64,000 nucleotides of DNA. It comes from an uncultured Siphonobacter sp. (lineage in GTDB: Bacteria; Bacteroidota; Bacteroidia; Cytophagales; Spirosomataceae). The DNA lies in the NCBI GenBank assembly GCA_913775095.1, contig CAJYIW010000022.1, positions 1-64,000 on the forward strand. Reading direction: 5' to 3'. The notes beneath the pieces were generated by a model, which made no database searches, had not been told where the DNA came from, and saw only the letters and a list, made by a program, of their open reading frames with translations. The position numbers and the translations under genes are program-made. Positions 54,600 through 63,451 of this stretch are shown piece by piece (position 1 is the stretch's first letter; every line of letters starts with the position of its first letter).

Positions 54600-55190
54600 C
54601 TAAAATTTTAAAAATAAATACAAAAAAAGAAAAAAGTGCTGAAGCTGACCGTGGCTTCTCATTTTCGACATGGCCCGGGTCAGAAAATTGGATACTGATT
54701 GCCGGGTCACCTGCATGACTTCAGCCACTTCTCCAATACTCATGTTTTCGTAATAGTGAAGATAGATGGCTTCTCTTTCGCGGGAAGAAAGCTGATTCAT
54801 CAGCAGTTGCAATTGCTGAACGCGGCTGGAAAAGGCTTCATTGTCAATCAGAATTGATTCTCCGCTGATGTTTTCCGGAGTTCCCAGCTCCCACTCCGGG
54901 TCGTGAGAGATCATTCGCTTGGAAAAACGAATGTGAATGAAAATGTGATTCCGGAGGCCCTTGAGCAGATAATGTTTCACCGATGCAGTATCATTGATCT
55001 GGGCCCGGTTCTGCCACAACTGCAAAAAAAGATCCTGTATGCAGTCTTTGACCACAAACTCGCTGACGGAAAATTTCTGACCGTAATGCTTTAATGTGGC
55101 GTAATATCTTTCGGCAATAGTGCCTAGTGCCGCTTCATTGCCAGCAAGATACGCTTGCCATAAATCAGAATCAGTGCTGATCATACGCAT
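54600..55190 (-). CDS. ECF-type RNA polymerase sigma factor
   Basis: A 196-residue sigma-70 family protein; an ATG at 55184 is an alternative start. Region 2 (LGTIAERYYATLKHYGQKFSV, CIQDLFLQLWQNRAQIN) and region 4 (LMNQLSSREREAIYLHYYENMSIGEVAEVMQVTRQSVSNFLTRAMSKMR) are plain. It is the Bacteroidota FecI-like type paired with the FecR at 53451, and should direct transcription of the SusC at 49882. The C-terminal tail HFFLFLYLFLKF is unusually hydrophobic. Confidence 0.93.
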   Translation of the reverse strand: MRMISTDSDLWQAYLAGNEAALGTIAERYYATLKHYGQKFSVSEFVVKDCIQDLFLQLWQNRAQINDTASVKHYLLKGLRNHIFIHIRFSKRMISHDPEWELGTPENISGESILIDNEAFSSRVQQLQLLMNQLSSREREAIYLHYYENMSIGEVAEVMQVTRQSVSNFLTRAMSKMRSHGQLQHFFLFLYLFLKF

Positions 55191-55584
55191 CGCGGAAATG
55201 ACTTAATGAATCATTAACAAGTAATTTAAAATACTATAGGCATCGCTTGGGCCTCCTGCCTTCTACCTAAGTATTCTTATGATAGCCATGAAAGGGAGAG
55301 CGGATCTGGCACGGCATTAGATAAGTATTTACATTTAAATAGATCATGCAAACTTATTCATATAATCTAGTTTTATCAATGAATTATTAAACTAATATCT
55401 GCCGTTTTTCGCTCTCTTTCAGGAAGTTTTCTTTACTCGCCACGTATCAGTCCATCCTTATCAGTGCAAGGAGGAGCCGGAATCGTAATGGATTTTTTAT
55501 TAATCTTTTGTTTATCAGTGCTTTATGATGCTAAAGTGAAGTCTGGTGCTGATCGGCAGTTTACCAGCCATGCGTAGATCGGTT
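55191..55584. other. Intergenic region, nothing recognised
   Basis: About 390 bases between the sigma gene and the AlkB-like gene, mixed AT-rich. It should carry the promoter of the sigma-FecR set. No consensus element, RNA or remnant was clear. Confidence 0.4.
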
Positions 55585-56208
55585 TCATTTCAGACCATAC
55601 TGCTCTTTTAACAGCTGAGCTACCTTTCCTTCGGGATTCATGGCTTTCACTTTGGTCGGTTTTACTTTTCGATAGGTAATGGATACCCTCCGCTCCCGGT
55701 GCCTGACTTCTCCGTCTACCACATCTTTTTTCCGAGGAGGAATCGCATGTTTCCATTTGAGCCGGGCTTCGTCTTGCATGACGTATAGCGAACGGCGGGG
55801 AATCTCCACATCAATTACTTCCAGATTCCTGCCCCGAATGAACCGCATGATGCATCCACTGCCCAGATTCACGCCGCAGATCTGATTATCATAGTAATTA
55901 CGGTCTTTGTGGGGTTTGATGCCCTCACCGGGGGAATATTCGTTGATGATGACCTGATCGGGCTGTTGATGCACGATTTGCTGCTCCAGAAGTTCCAGCG
56001 ATAACCCGTGGATGAGCGGGGGCATTTCAATAGGAAAGGGAATCAGATCATAGGGCTTCTCAAGCTCATTGCGATAACCGTAATATTGGAGTCTTCTTTG
56101 ATAATCTACGATCCAGATCTGATGATCGATCTCTTCCAAAAGCTGAGTTTCCCGGGCTTCATCAATGAAGTCAGGGTAAACGAATAAACCAGGCACTGCT
56201 GTTTCCAT
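55585..56208 (-). CDS. AlkB-like 2-oxoglutarate/Fe(II) dioxygenase
   Basis: A 207-residue protein from ATG 56208; a TTG two codons earlier is in frame. The Fe(II) triad is visible as His100-x-Asp102 in GIKPHKDR and His154 in LKWKHAIPP, and the 2-oxoglutarate-binding arginines lie in ERRVSITYR (about Arg174 and Arg180). NEYSPGEGI before the HxD and the overall size fit AlkB-family demethylases of DNA, RNA or small bases, particularly the ALKBH8/ABH-like forms. Substrate is not clear. It stands alone with intergenic gaps on both sides. Confidence 0.85.
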   Translation of the reverse strand: METAVPGLFVYPDFIDEARETQLLEEIDHQIWIVDYQRRLQYYGYRNELEKPYDLIPFPIEMPPLIHGLSLELLEQQIVHQQPDQVIINEYSPGEGIKPHKDRNYYDNQICGVNLGSGCIMRFIRGRNLEVIDVEIPRRSLYVMQDEARLKWKHAIPPRKKDVVDGEVRHRERRVSITYRKVKPTKVKAMNPEGKVAQLLKEQYGLK

Positions 56209-56695
56209 GAACAAATTACGCGTTAAGTATTTTTAAAGATGATTCGGCCCCAAAGCCCCATCCACGACGATCGGATTTCGCCTCACAGGAGCGAGGTCAA
56301 GCGGGGGTAACCTGAATAGTTCTAAAAGATCGGGCCGTCGGGTCCAGGTGAAGCGTTATCGTAAAAAGGAGATGCAGCCCAGGGGTATAGGGTAAGCTTC
56401 AAACGCAGAGCGATGCATTCTTTCCGCTTCAAAGCATAAGTCCCTGCTGTTTGTTATGTGAAATTATTTTTTATATATAAATGATATCTATTTTAATATA
56501 TAAAAATATATAATTAATTGATGCTGACTAACACTAAACTAGAGTGATGACGCACGCATACCTGTGAAGGAAATCGAAATGCACGAAGTAAAACGCATTA
56601 CAATACTTAGTAGCTGATGCAGCCTGTCCTGGTCATTAGTCATCTCTCAGCTATAAAACCAAGTTTCTGTTTTGTTCACTTTTAAAGCTATGTCC
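56209..56695. other. Intergenic region with a very AT-rich tract
   Basis: About 490 bases. From about 56460 to 56522 almost every base is A or T (TATATAAATGATATC-like sequence). No ORF or RNA gene. It lies upstream of the small lipoprotein gene and could be an UP-like element, a nucleoid protein site or a remnant junction. Confidence 0.45.
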
Positions 56696-57067
56696 ATGAA
56701 CCGTTTTGTCTTCTACCTCGCGATCATCCTGTTGTTTACGGCGTGTTCTTCTACTAAAAACTGGCAGGGTAATTCAACGGATGAGTCTACCCAGGCTGAG
56801 TTTAAAGAGTTAAATGGTACCCAGCAGTTCACCCTTCGTGTCCCCACTAACGATACGTATCTATCGTACCGATTCATCGCGACAACGGGTACGTTACGAG
56901 CTTCGGTCCAATCGGTCTCAGGAGTTGTATTCAACGATACAATCAAATCTTTGGAAGAAAAACGAATTCACCTGGTGAATCAGGCAGGGACGACTTACAG
57001 GGTGACACTGGAAGGTAAACAGGCTTCGGGTGCTATGGATGTTCGGTTTGCATCGTCAAACCAATAA
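56696..57067 (+). CDS. Small lipoprotein, function unknown
   Basis: About 123 residues from ATG 56696 (MNRFVFYLAIILLFTACSS); ATG 56690 and a TTG at 56672 are other in-frame starts. The SpII signal ends LLFTAC with the cysteine acylation site. The mature part (DESTQAEFKELNGTQQFTLRVPTNDTYLSYRFIATTGTLRASVQ) is a single beta domain. No family recognised. It precedes the hydrolase fusion at 57151 by 83 bases on the same strand and might share its transcript. Confidence 0.65.
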   Translation: MNRFVFYLAIILLFTACSSTKNWQGNSTDESTQAEFKELNGTQQFTLRVPTNDTYLSYRFIATTGTLRASVQSVSGVVFNDTIKSLEEKRIHLVNQAGTTYRVTLEGKQASGAMDVRFASSNQ

Positions 57068-57150
57068 AAATCAGTGTTACCCCAGTAGCTTTCTGTACGT
57101 CAGTCTTTTGAGGACTTTTAGAAACGAATGGGCCGTTCGTCGAATCTCTT

Positions 57151-58791
57151 ATGAAAACATTCTTTTGGATCATCTGCCTCAGTATGGGTCTCGGTAGTGC
57201 TTATGCCCAGCGAAGTATGGCGGGCAAAGTCGTCAATCGGGCCGGTGAAGGCATTCCCTATTGTGCGATTGGTATTCGGCACACGCAGATTGGAACATTA
57301 GCCGATGAGCAGGGACGTTTTAAACTAATGCTTGGCGACACCTTAAGCCAGGAGACCCTGGTTTTTAGTGCCGTAGGTTATCAGGATAAAAGCGTATCCG
57401 ATTTACCCGCGGGCCGTGAAGCCACCGTTGTTTTGGAGTCCGATAGTCGGAATCTTCGGGAGGTAGTGGTGTCGGCCAGGAAAACCAGCCAAAAAGTAGT
57501 GGGTGAAAAATCACGTCCCCTCCTTACTTTTTCGAGGATGTTTGATCATAAGGTATCTGCCATTGAGCAGGGAACGATAGTAAGGGTTCCGGCGTCGGCC
57601 TGGCTGAACACCTTTAATTTTTACATCATGCCGAGTTCAAGGTACAGTCAGATTACGCTGAAGGTGAATGTCTACGAGGCCTCAGGTGGCTTACCAGGCA
57701 GACCTCTGCAAAAGGACGTTATTCTCTACAAAACAACCACAACGGGCTGGCAGGCCATTGACCTTTCTTCCCATCACTTAAGAGCAGGCCAGTCCGGGAA
57801 AGTGGCCGTGACGCTTCAGCTCATTGATCTGACTGGCCCAGCCCAGGGGGATTTCATCTTTGGCCTTTCGGCTAAAAAATCCCTGGCAACGCAGTTGCTT
57901 TTTCGCTATCAGAGCCAGGCGAACTGGGAAAAACATTCGGGAACTTTTATTGCAAACCTTGCCGTCAGTTACACGAAAGATAAAGCCGGAGACTCCGGTG
58001 CCGATCCCACAGAAACGCCGGAAGAAACGGATTTAACAACCCGTACGCTGACTCAGGTTTACCTAAGTCGGGAGAAGGCAAAAAATACCTCGTACGGCAG
58101 AAGTGCACAGGGACGTTACCTGGACACTGAGAATGCCAGGCTGTATTACGAAGAATACGGACAGGGCGAACCCTTAGTGTTATTGCACGGGAATGGTGGC
58201 AGCATCGCCGATTTTTACGAGCAGATCCCAGCTTTTTCAAAAAATTATCGGGTGATTGCTGTCGATACACGAGGGCAGGGAAAAAGTGTGGACCGCTCAA
58301 CTGCCGATTACAGCTACGACACCTTCGCCAGTGATCTGGCTACACTGATTACTCATCTGAATTTGTCTAAAGTAACTATTTTGGGCTGGAGTGACGGGGG
58401 CAATACAGGATTAACCTACGCCCGGAATCATCCTGATAAGGTTACTAAACTCATCATTATCGGGGCAAATCTTTCGCCTGAAGGAGTCCAGGAAGAGGTA
58501 TTGACTACATTTAAGAGTCAATTAAAGCAGGATTCCGTGGGTCGGGATAACCGCCTGGTTCGGTTAATGCTGACGCATCCTCATTTAACCGCGGACGATC
58601 TGGAAAAGATCCATAGTCCTGTGCTGGTCATTGCGGGTCAACACGACGTTATTCTGGAAGCTCATACCAGGCACATCCAGAAACTGATCAAAAATGCCCG
58701 CTTGACGATTTTTCCGAACGCCTCCCATTACTTACCTTTTGAGCAGCCTCAGGAACTCAACCAGGTGGTGTTGTCTTTTTTGAAGGAATGA
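57151..58791 (+). CDS. Secreted alpha/beta hydrolase with carboxypeptidase-like regulatory domain
   Basis: A 546-residue protein with signal peptide (1-20). Residues 21-110 form a CarboxypepD_reg-like sandwich (MAGKVVNRAGEGIPYCAIGIRHTQIGTLADEQGRF, LREVVVSAR). Residues about 120-275 form a beta domain (RVPASAWLNTFNFYIMPS, VNVYEASGGLPG) also found in 1035-2615. The C-terminal half is an alpha/beta hydrolase: oxyanion LLHGNGGS (346-351), nucleophile GWSDGG (Ser414), acid in VIAGQHDVI, and His in NASHYLPFE. The pattern fits soluble epoxide-hydrolase/lipase-like enzymes. Substrate unknown. Finding the same two front domains on two different hydrolase types suggests a modular surface-docking use. 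Confidence 0.75.
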   Translation: MKTFFWIICLSMGLGSAYAQRSMAGKVVNRAGEGIPYCAIGIRHTQIGTLADEQGRFKLMLGDTLSQETLVFSAVGYQDKSVSDLPAGREATVVLESDSRNLREVVVSARKTSQKVVGEKSRPLLTFSRMFDHKVSAIEQGTIVRVPASAWLNTFNFYIMPSSRYSQITLKVNVYEASGGLPGRPLQKDVILYKTTTTGWQAIDLSSHHLRAGQSGKVAVTLQLIDLTGPAQGDFIFGLSAKKSLATQLLFRYQSQANWEKHSGTFIANLAVSYTKDKAGDSGADPTETPEETDLTTRTLTQVYLSREKAKNTSYGRSAQGRYLDTENARLYYEEYGQGEPLVLLHGNGGSIADFYEQIPAFSKNYRVIAVDTRGQGKSVDRSTADYSYDTFASDLATLITHLNLSKVTILGWSDGGNTGLTYARNHPDKVTKLIIIGANLSPEGVQEEVLTTFKSQLKQDSVGRDNRLVRLMLTHPHLTADDLEKIHSPVLVIAGQHDVILEAHTRHIQKLIKNARLTIFPNASHYLPFEQPQELNQVVLSFLKE

Positions 58792-59146
58792 GAGAAGGGA
58801 TCCTCAACCTAACGCCCTTCCGTCCTTTCAAACCAGGTAATAAACCTTCCTTGGCAGGGGATTAATCTTTCGGATTTGAGCAGTAATGGAGAGTATGAAA
58901 GGGCCTTCGCTTTGGGGACCGGAAGATAGCCAGTGTTAAGTTCCAAAGCAGAAAATCGAATCCAGCAACGCAGCTCAGCGGGGCCCGCCTGGGTTATTTT
59001 CAAACTGCCCACAAACGTAAGCCTCAAACTGGGACGAGTGCCGGTAGCTATTTACACTATTTACGGAAGTAACTCACACGTTCGTAGAACTGATGTACTA
59101 CGCAATTCCAGGCCATGGAAAGAGGCCTGTTTACTGAATCCAGGCC
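58792..59146. other. Intergenic region, nothing recognised
   Basis: About 355 bases between convergent genes. A 72-codon minus-strand frame (58809-59027) has no recognisable domain and no upstream support; it may be a decayed gene. No terminator-like hairpin was seen. Confidence 0.35.
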
Positions 59147-59584
59147 CTATTTTCTTAAAGAAAGAATGCCTTCTACCAACTCCTGATTAAACTCACCGAT
59201 GGTGGTCTGACTCAGAACCTGGTGTATCTGAGTTCTGATGGACTTAAATTGATCATGAAGGGGGCAGGGATTGAGCTCCGAACACTGGCTGAGTCCTAAG
59301 GCACAGCCCCGGAAAAGCCCCTCTCCATCAATGGCTTCTACGATTTCGCTCAAAGGTTTACGCAGGGAATCTTCCTGAATGTAGAAGCCCCCATGAGGCC
59401 CTTTGGTTGAGTTGATAATCCCTTTCTTACTTAAATTCTGTAAAATCTTGGCTAGGTAGAGTTCCGGCGAATCGATACCCGCCGCAATCTCTTTTATACC
59501 GATCTTCTGACTTGGCGTCGATTGATGAGCGATATAGAGTACCGCCCGGATTGCGTATTCACAGGTTCTGGAAAAAATAGCCAT
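59147..59584 (-). CDS. nsrR: Rrf2-family iron-sulphur regulator, NsrR-like
   Basis: A 145-residue protein from ATG 59584 (MAIFSRTCEYAIRAVLYIAH), after an in-frame TTG that is rejected. The winged helix (KIGIKEIAAGIDSPELYLAKILQNLSKKGIINSTKGPHGGF) and the C-terminal helix are standard Rrf2. Three cysteines, Cys94, Cys101 and Cys107 (GCALGLSQCSELNPC), are placed for a [2Fe-2S] or [4Fe-4S] cluster as in NsrR, the nitric-oxide-sensing repressor. Its divergence from a flavohaemoglobin gene with only a 110-base gap supports this role. The symbol is used for family resemblance, not proven function. Confidence 0.8.
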   Translation of the reverse strand: MAIFSRTCEYAIRAVLYIAHQSTPSQKIGIKEIAAGIDSPELYLAKILQNLSKKGIINSTKGPHGGFYIQEDSLRKPLSEIVEAIDGEGLFRGCALGLSQCSELNPCPLHDQFKSIRTQIHQVLSQTTIGEFNQELVEGILSLRK

Positions 59585-59603
59585 GGTTGAGAGGATCAAA
59601 GTA

Positions 59604-59611
59604 CAAAAATA
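59604..59611 (-). promoter_or_regulatory. Putative -7 box of the Rrf2 gene
   Basis: TATTTTTG on the minus strand fits TAnnTTTG, 20 bases upstream of ATG 59584. No good -33 element was seen. Confidence 0.4.
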
Positions 59612-59616
59612 AATAA

Positions 59617-59627
59617 AAGATATTCTT
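59617..59627. promoter_or_regulatory. Small palindrome in the NsrR/Hmp control region (possible operator)
   Basis: AAGA (59617-59620) and TCTT (59624-59627) flank TAT. It overlaps the -33 element of the flavohaemoglobin promoter and resembles NsrR half-sites (AAGATATTCTT). It is short, so the call is tentative. Confidence 0.35.
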
Positions 59628-59656
59628 GTCCTTTAAATAGATCTAATTTATGTTTG
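59626..59656 (+). promoter_or_regulatory. Promoter of the flavohaemoglobin gene
   Basis: TTG at 59626-59628 is followed after exactly 20 bases by TATGTTTG (59649-59656). This is the Bacteroidota primary-sigma layout TTG-N19-21-TAnnTTTG. It lies 38 bases before ATG 59695. Confidence 0.75.
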
Positions 59657-59694
59657 TGGAGAAATAAAGATAAAAAGGTATTAATATCAATTAT

Positions 59695-60903
59695 ATGATG
59701 ACAACTGAACAAAAAGACCTGGTACGAGCGACCGTTCCCGTGCTCAAAGAGCATGGAGTAGCCTTAACGACGTACTTCTACAACCGGATGCTGACGCAAA
59801 ATCCGGAACTAAAAAATGTATTCAACAGTGCTAACCAACGAACGGGAGCTCAGCCTACCGCTTTAGCTTTATCTGTACTGGCGTACGCAGAACACATTGA
59901 TAACCCCGGGGTGCTGGCTCACGCCGTGAGTCGAATTGCGAGTAAGCACGTCAGTCTGAATATTCGTCCGGAACAGTATGCCATTGTTGGAAAACATCTG
60001 CTTGCTTCCATCAGTGAAGTACTCGGATCGGCCGCAAGTCCCGAATTACTCGAGGCCTGGTCGGTGGCTTATCATCAGCTGGCACAGATCATGAGTAACG
60101 CCGAAGCTGTTTTGTACAGCGAAACAGTCATGAAAGAAGGGGGCTGGAGCGGCTGGCGACCTTTTATTGTGCAACGAAAGGTACAGGAGTCTCAAGAAAT
60201 CACGTCGTTTTACCTATACCCTGGGGATGGTGGTAAAGTAGCGGACTTTTTACCGGGACAATACCTGACCCTTCGCTTGTACGTACCCGAATTAAAAGTG
60301 CTCCAACCCCGGCAATACAGTATTTCCTGTGCTCCGAATGGAATCTATTATCGAATTTCAGTTAAAAGAGAAAAGGGTACTGCCCTTCAGCCCGCTGGTT
60401 TTGTTAGTACGTTGCTGCACGATCAAATTCAGCAAGGTGATGTACTGGAAGTGGCCCCACCGAGTGGTGACTTTACGCTGGATTTACGTAAAACCACTCC
60501 CCTTGTGTTTATTAGTGGAGGCGTTGGCGTAACGCCCTTCATCAGTATGCTGGAATACCTGGTTCAGACGAAGAGCTCGCGAGCCATTACCTGGATACAC
60601 GGCTGCCGGGGGTCTGAGGTACATGCCTTCAAAGACCAGGTTCGTGAATTCAGCAGCCACCATCCGGGTATGCAGATTCACACGTTTTATGATCAGCTGG
60701 ATCGCCAGGATTCAGGAAATTGTTATGAAGGATTTGTCGATCTAAGCAAGCTCAGAGACACTATTTCCGCTGAGGCCGACTATTACATCTGTGGGCCCGA
60801 TTTATTCATTAAAAAACACTTTGATTATTTACGCCTGCAGGGAGTAAATTCTGAATCTATTCACTTCGAAGAATTTGGCCCGGCCATTTTAGTTGTAGAG
60901 TAA
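59695..60903 (+). CDS. hmp: Flavohaemoglobin (nitric oxide dioxygenase)
   Basis: A 402-residue protein. The globin domain (about 1-135) has Tyr29 (B10), Phe43 (CD1) and proximal His85 (F8) plus Tyr95, the same numbering as in Escherichia coli Hmp. The FAD domain follows (RQYSISCAPNG near residue 205, RISVKREKG) and an NAD-binding domain (GGVGVTPFISMLEYL near 277). It oxidises nitric oxide to nitrate using NAD(P)H and oxygen. It is divergent from an NsrR-like regulator, giving a standard NO-detoxification pair. The tandem ATG ATG start is at 59695 or 59698. It ends at a strong terminator. Confidence 0.97.
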   Translation: MMTTEQKDLVRATVPVLKEHGVALTTYFYNRMLTQNPELKNVFNSANQRTGAQPTALALSVLAYAEHIDNPGVLAHAVSRIASKHVSLNIRPEQYAIVGKHLLASISEVLGSAASPELLEAWSVAYHQLAQIMSNAEAVLYSETVMKEGGWSGWRPFIVQRKVQESQEITSFYLYPGDGGKVADFLPGQYLTLRLYVPELKVLQPRQYSISCAPNGIYYRISVKREKGTALQPAGFVSTLLHDQIQQGDVLEVAPPSGDFTLDLRKTTPLVFISGGVGVTPFISMLEYLVQTKSSRAITWIHGCRGSEVHAFKDQVREFSSHHPGMQIHTFYDQLDRQDSGNCYEGFVDLSKLRDTISAEADYYICGPDLFIKKHFDYLRLQGVNSESIHFEEFGPAILVVE

Positions 60904-61195
60904 AGGTTCTGATCGAATCTGAATATGGCTAGAAGATTCACACAGACTCAGCTAGCTTATTTTTCTTTACGATAAAACGACAGCTGGCAACAGGTGTTGA
61001 TTAATCCCAGGCCCTCCCGGCACAACTCATACGCTGGAGTAAAGGATTAGTAAACTGAAATTAAACCGATCGGCAGTGCTAGTTCCCATAATTAATCGAA
61101 TGTTAGAGAACGTAGAAAGCTGTTTTTGCATACAAAATTCCTGCGGATGATTTTCATTCTCAGAACGGTCACCGTTCATAAAACCTTATGGATAA
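60904..61195. other. Intergenic region, nothing recognised
   Basis: About 290 bases between the flavohaemoglobin stop and the large terminator. No ORF, RNA gene or repeat was supported. Confidence 0.4.
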
Positions 61196-61247
61196 CTTGC
61201 ATTAAAAACCCTGTTTTCTTTCAAAAAAACAGGGTTTTTAATGCAAG
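61196..61247. terminator. Long bidirectional terminator hairpin
   Basis: A 22-base arm (61196-61217, starting CTTGCATTAAAAACCC) is matched exactly by 61226-61247 in inverse orientation, with an eight-base loop. It lies between the convergent flavohaemoglobin and barrel genes and supplies T-runs on both strands. Confidence 0.85.
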
Positions 61248-61267
61248 TATAAAGGGTAAATAGCGAA

Positions 61268-61786
61268 TCATCGAAACCCATACCCTAAGGATAAACCAAG
61301 CCAGTTGGGTTGGAATCCGTAACTGGTAATAAAAGGTGACCAGTACAGCCGGAAATGAACACCATTTTTCTTCGGTTGCAAGCGTAAACCGAAATTGCCC
61401 GCTACATTAAACCCCAGCCCTCTGGCCGTCACGTGATCACCGCTAATCGCATCATTACCGGCAGCAGTGACGTACACACCCGTCACCCCTAAGCCACTTT
61501 CCAGTGAAGCACGGCTGTTGCCCAGCACATAATTCACTAAAATTGGTAAGCTAACGAGTGAGACCCGACTTTGACCGCTGAAGCCACCAATGCCTCCGAT
61601 ACCCGCTCGTAAACCCAGTCCGGTCAGGCCCGGTTTAAATCGGGTATCGTAATTTAGAGATAAGCCCAGCCCGCTTCCTAACGCTTCTACATAGACCGTT
61701 TTTGCTACGCGTTCCTGAGGTATTATTTGAGCCGTTACCGATGTGAAACCTAAAAAAAATAAACAGAGCAGATACCAATTTTTCAT
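61268..61786 (-). CDS. Small outer-membrane beta-barrel protein
   Basis: A 172-residue protein with signal peptide MKNWYLLCLFFLGFTSVTAQ and alternating hydrophobic strands (GSGLGLSLNYDTRF, GLRAGIGGIGGF, PILVNYVLG, GLGFNVAGNFGLRLQPKKNG, FRLYWSPFITSYGFQPNWLGLSLGYGFR). It ends in an aromatic-rich strand but an Arg follows the last Phe, which is unusual. It is like the outer membrane beta-barrel (PorT/OmpA-N-like) proteins. Function unknown. The start is the ATG at the signal peptide. Confidence 0.7.
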   Translation of the reverse strand: MKNWYLLCLFFLGFTSVTAQIIPQERVAKTVYVEALGSGLGLSLNYDTRFKPGLTGLGLRAGIGGIGGFSGQSRVSLVSLPILVNYVLGNSRASLESGLGVTGVYVTAAGNDAISGDHVTARGLGFNVAGNFGLRLQPKKNGVHFRLYWSPFITSYGFQPNWLGLSLGYGFR

Positions 61787-62367
61787 GAGGTAAAATTTAA
61801 TACGCTTTTAATGTACAGTTTTATTAATAGTACGACTTAATAGTAATGCGTTTACGGGTGTAATTTCCTGCCAATTAATGTTAAGTTTAGTAAAGTTTTA
61901 ATACAATGATTAAGAAAATCCTTTGATTAATATCTTATTTTTAAAATTAAATTCCAGATCCATATCTGATATTACTTTAACTGCAGTAAAAAGGGGAAGC
62001 CTGTTTGAAAGAATTAAAACCTAGCCAAAGATTATTTTAGATCCGTGAATTGTAAACACGGTAAAAACAAAAGCATAAGTTAGCAACAGCGTATGCATTG
62101 GCGTTCAAGTTTACGTGAAATACTGTAGAATTGTACTCCGATGACAGTGATTTTTCTTACCGAAGGTAACTGATTAAAAAGGACCAGGATCATTAGTATT
62201 CAGTTTATCTGGTTCCTGAAAGAGTAATAGCATTCTATATTTATAAACAAGTTTAATAACGTAATAAAAACGTTTTAAACACATTTACGAATTTTATCTT
62301 TATGAATCCCTGATATTTTTTTCTCTTCTCACCACTGCAGAATTAATCTGAAATCTATTTTGCTCTT
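61787..62367. other. AT-rich intergenic region, nothing recognised
   Basis: About 580 bases, strongly AT-rich, between the barrel protein and the end of the replication initiator gene. No gene, RNA or repeat was recognised. It may belong to the origin region. Confidence 0.4.
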
Positions 62368-63339
62368 TTAGCTTAATTTATCCAGTCCCAAACTCTTCGC
62401 CAGATACTTGGTCCGGTTCTTGGGCCCTTTTCCCTGGACCGTTTTGTCTTCAATGATCAGATCAATCCGAATCAGTTCGTTAATCCGTTCCTGGCTTTCG
62501 AGAATCCACTGAATTTGCTTTTCCGTCAAAGTATATTTCTGACAGGCCGCCCGTACCTTGCTGGCCACCTGAACATCCCCCAATGAGGACACATAATCAA
62601 TGGTCTTGGTAGTCTCTTCGGCCAAGAACTCGCGGTTCAGTTTCTCCCGATCCCGAATAGTGAACATCAGGGCCGTGATTTTCTTGCGGTCTTTGGCTGC
62701 TACCTCCCAGTCAAAGAAAACGCCGCAGTGCTCGGCTAATTCGTTTTGAGCGTATTTTAGAATACGAGTCTCGAACAGGTTAAAGTTCTTGTATGCTCCC
62801 GGCTCTATATCCAGCAGGTTTTTGAGGGCGTCCACTTCTATACTCCAGGATTCATTCCGGGCTTTCATACTCAACAACTCATACAGCCGAATGGAATAAT
62901 TGCTCTTCAGGCTCAGGATGGCTTGCAGATCCAAGGTAGAGTATCCGTTAGAAAGCTCCAGAAACAACTTTTTAGCATCGGGGTTAATCAATACCGTAAT
63001 CTCTGACTGAACGCCTCTCCTACCCTCGTATTTGGCCGAAATAATGGGAACAATGAACCCAAAGTAATCGTGACCTGGTTTGGAATAATCAAAGTGGATT
63101 TTGCGGGTTGTCAGTCGCTCGAGCGATTCCTTGATTCGCTCGCGGTTCGTTTCTTTTAATTCCGAGGCATTGAATGTAATTTCAAGAGCCTCGTTTTTAC
63201 CGCCAAAGTCCGCCTTCATTCCCTGCTTTCCCTTGAGGCTCAGCAAAGTAAGTAATACAATATGCTTCTCAACCGCCAGAAATTCCTGACGTGTGAAATT
63301 CATCGTATTACTAATTCGAACGAGACTCTTTTCTTTCAT
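62368..63339 (-). CDS. repB: Plasmid replication initiator (RepB/Rep_3 family)
   Basis: A 323-residue protein from ATG 63339 (MKEKSLVRISNTMNF); a GTG at 63351 would add four residues. It has the two-winged-helix plan of Rep_3 initiators: N-terminal wing (FLAVEKHIVLLTLLSLKGKQ, KESLERLTTRKIHFDYSKPG), then SLKSNYSIRLYELLSMKARNESWSIEVDALKNLLDIEPGAYKNFNLFETRILKYAQNELAE, with the LYELL and KNLL-FE-RILK blocks typical of the second wing. It should bind the iterons just upstream (63452 onward), melt the AT-rich region with DnaA and control copy number. The gene and origin support a plasmid. The symbol is used for the family. Confidence 0.93.
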   Translation of the reverse strand: MKEKSLVRISNTMNFTRQEFLAVEKHIVLLTLLSLKGKQGMKADFGGKNEALEITFNASELKETNRERIKESLERLTTRKIHFDYSKPGHDYFGFIVPIISAKYEGRRGVQSEITVLINPDAKKLFLELSNGYSTLDLQAILSLKSNYSIRLYELLSMKARNESWSIEVDALKNLLDIEPGAYKNFNLFETRILKYAQNELAEHCGVFFDWEVAAKDRKKITALMFTIRDREKLNREFLAEETTKTIDYVSSLGDVQVASKVRAACQKYTLTEKQIQWILESQERINELIRIDLIIEDKTVQGKGPKNRTKYLAKSLGLDKLS

Positions 63340-63451
63340 AGCACGAAGCACCTGGTATCATCACGGGTAAATATACATTACCTTATTGCATCACGATCTT
63401 TTTCCTTGATTTATTTAACAGGTATTTTAGGCAATAGCGGGTCAATACACT

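Noticed and set aside
58809-59027. 72-codon minus-strand ORF
   Set aside because: No recognisable family, start context or conserved neighbour; may be a relic but not supported as a gene.
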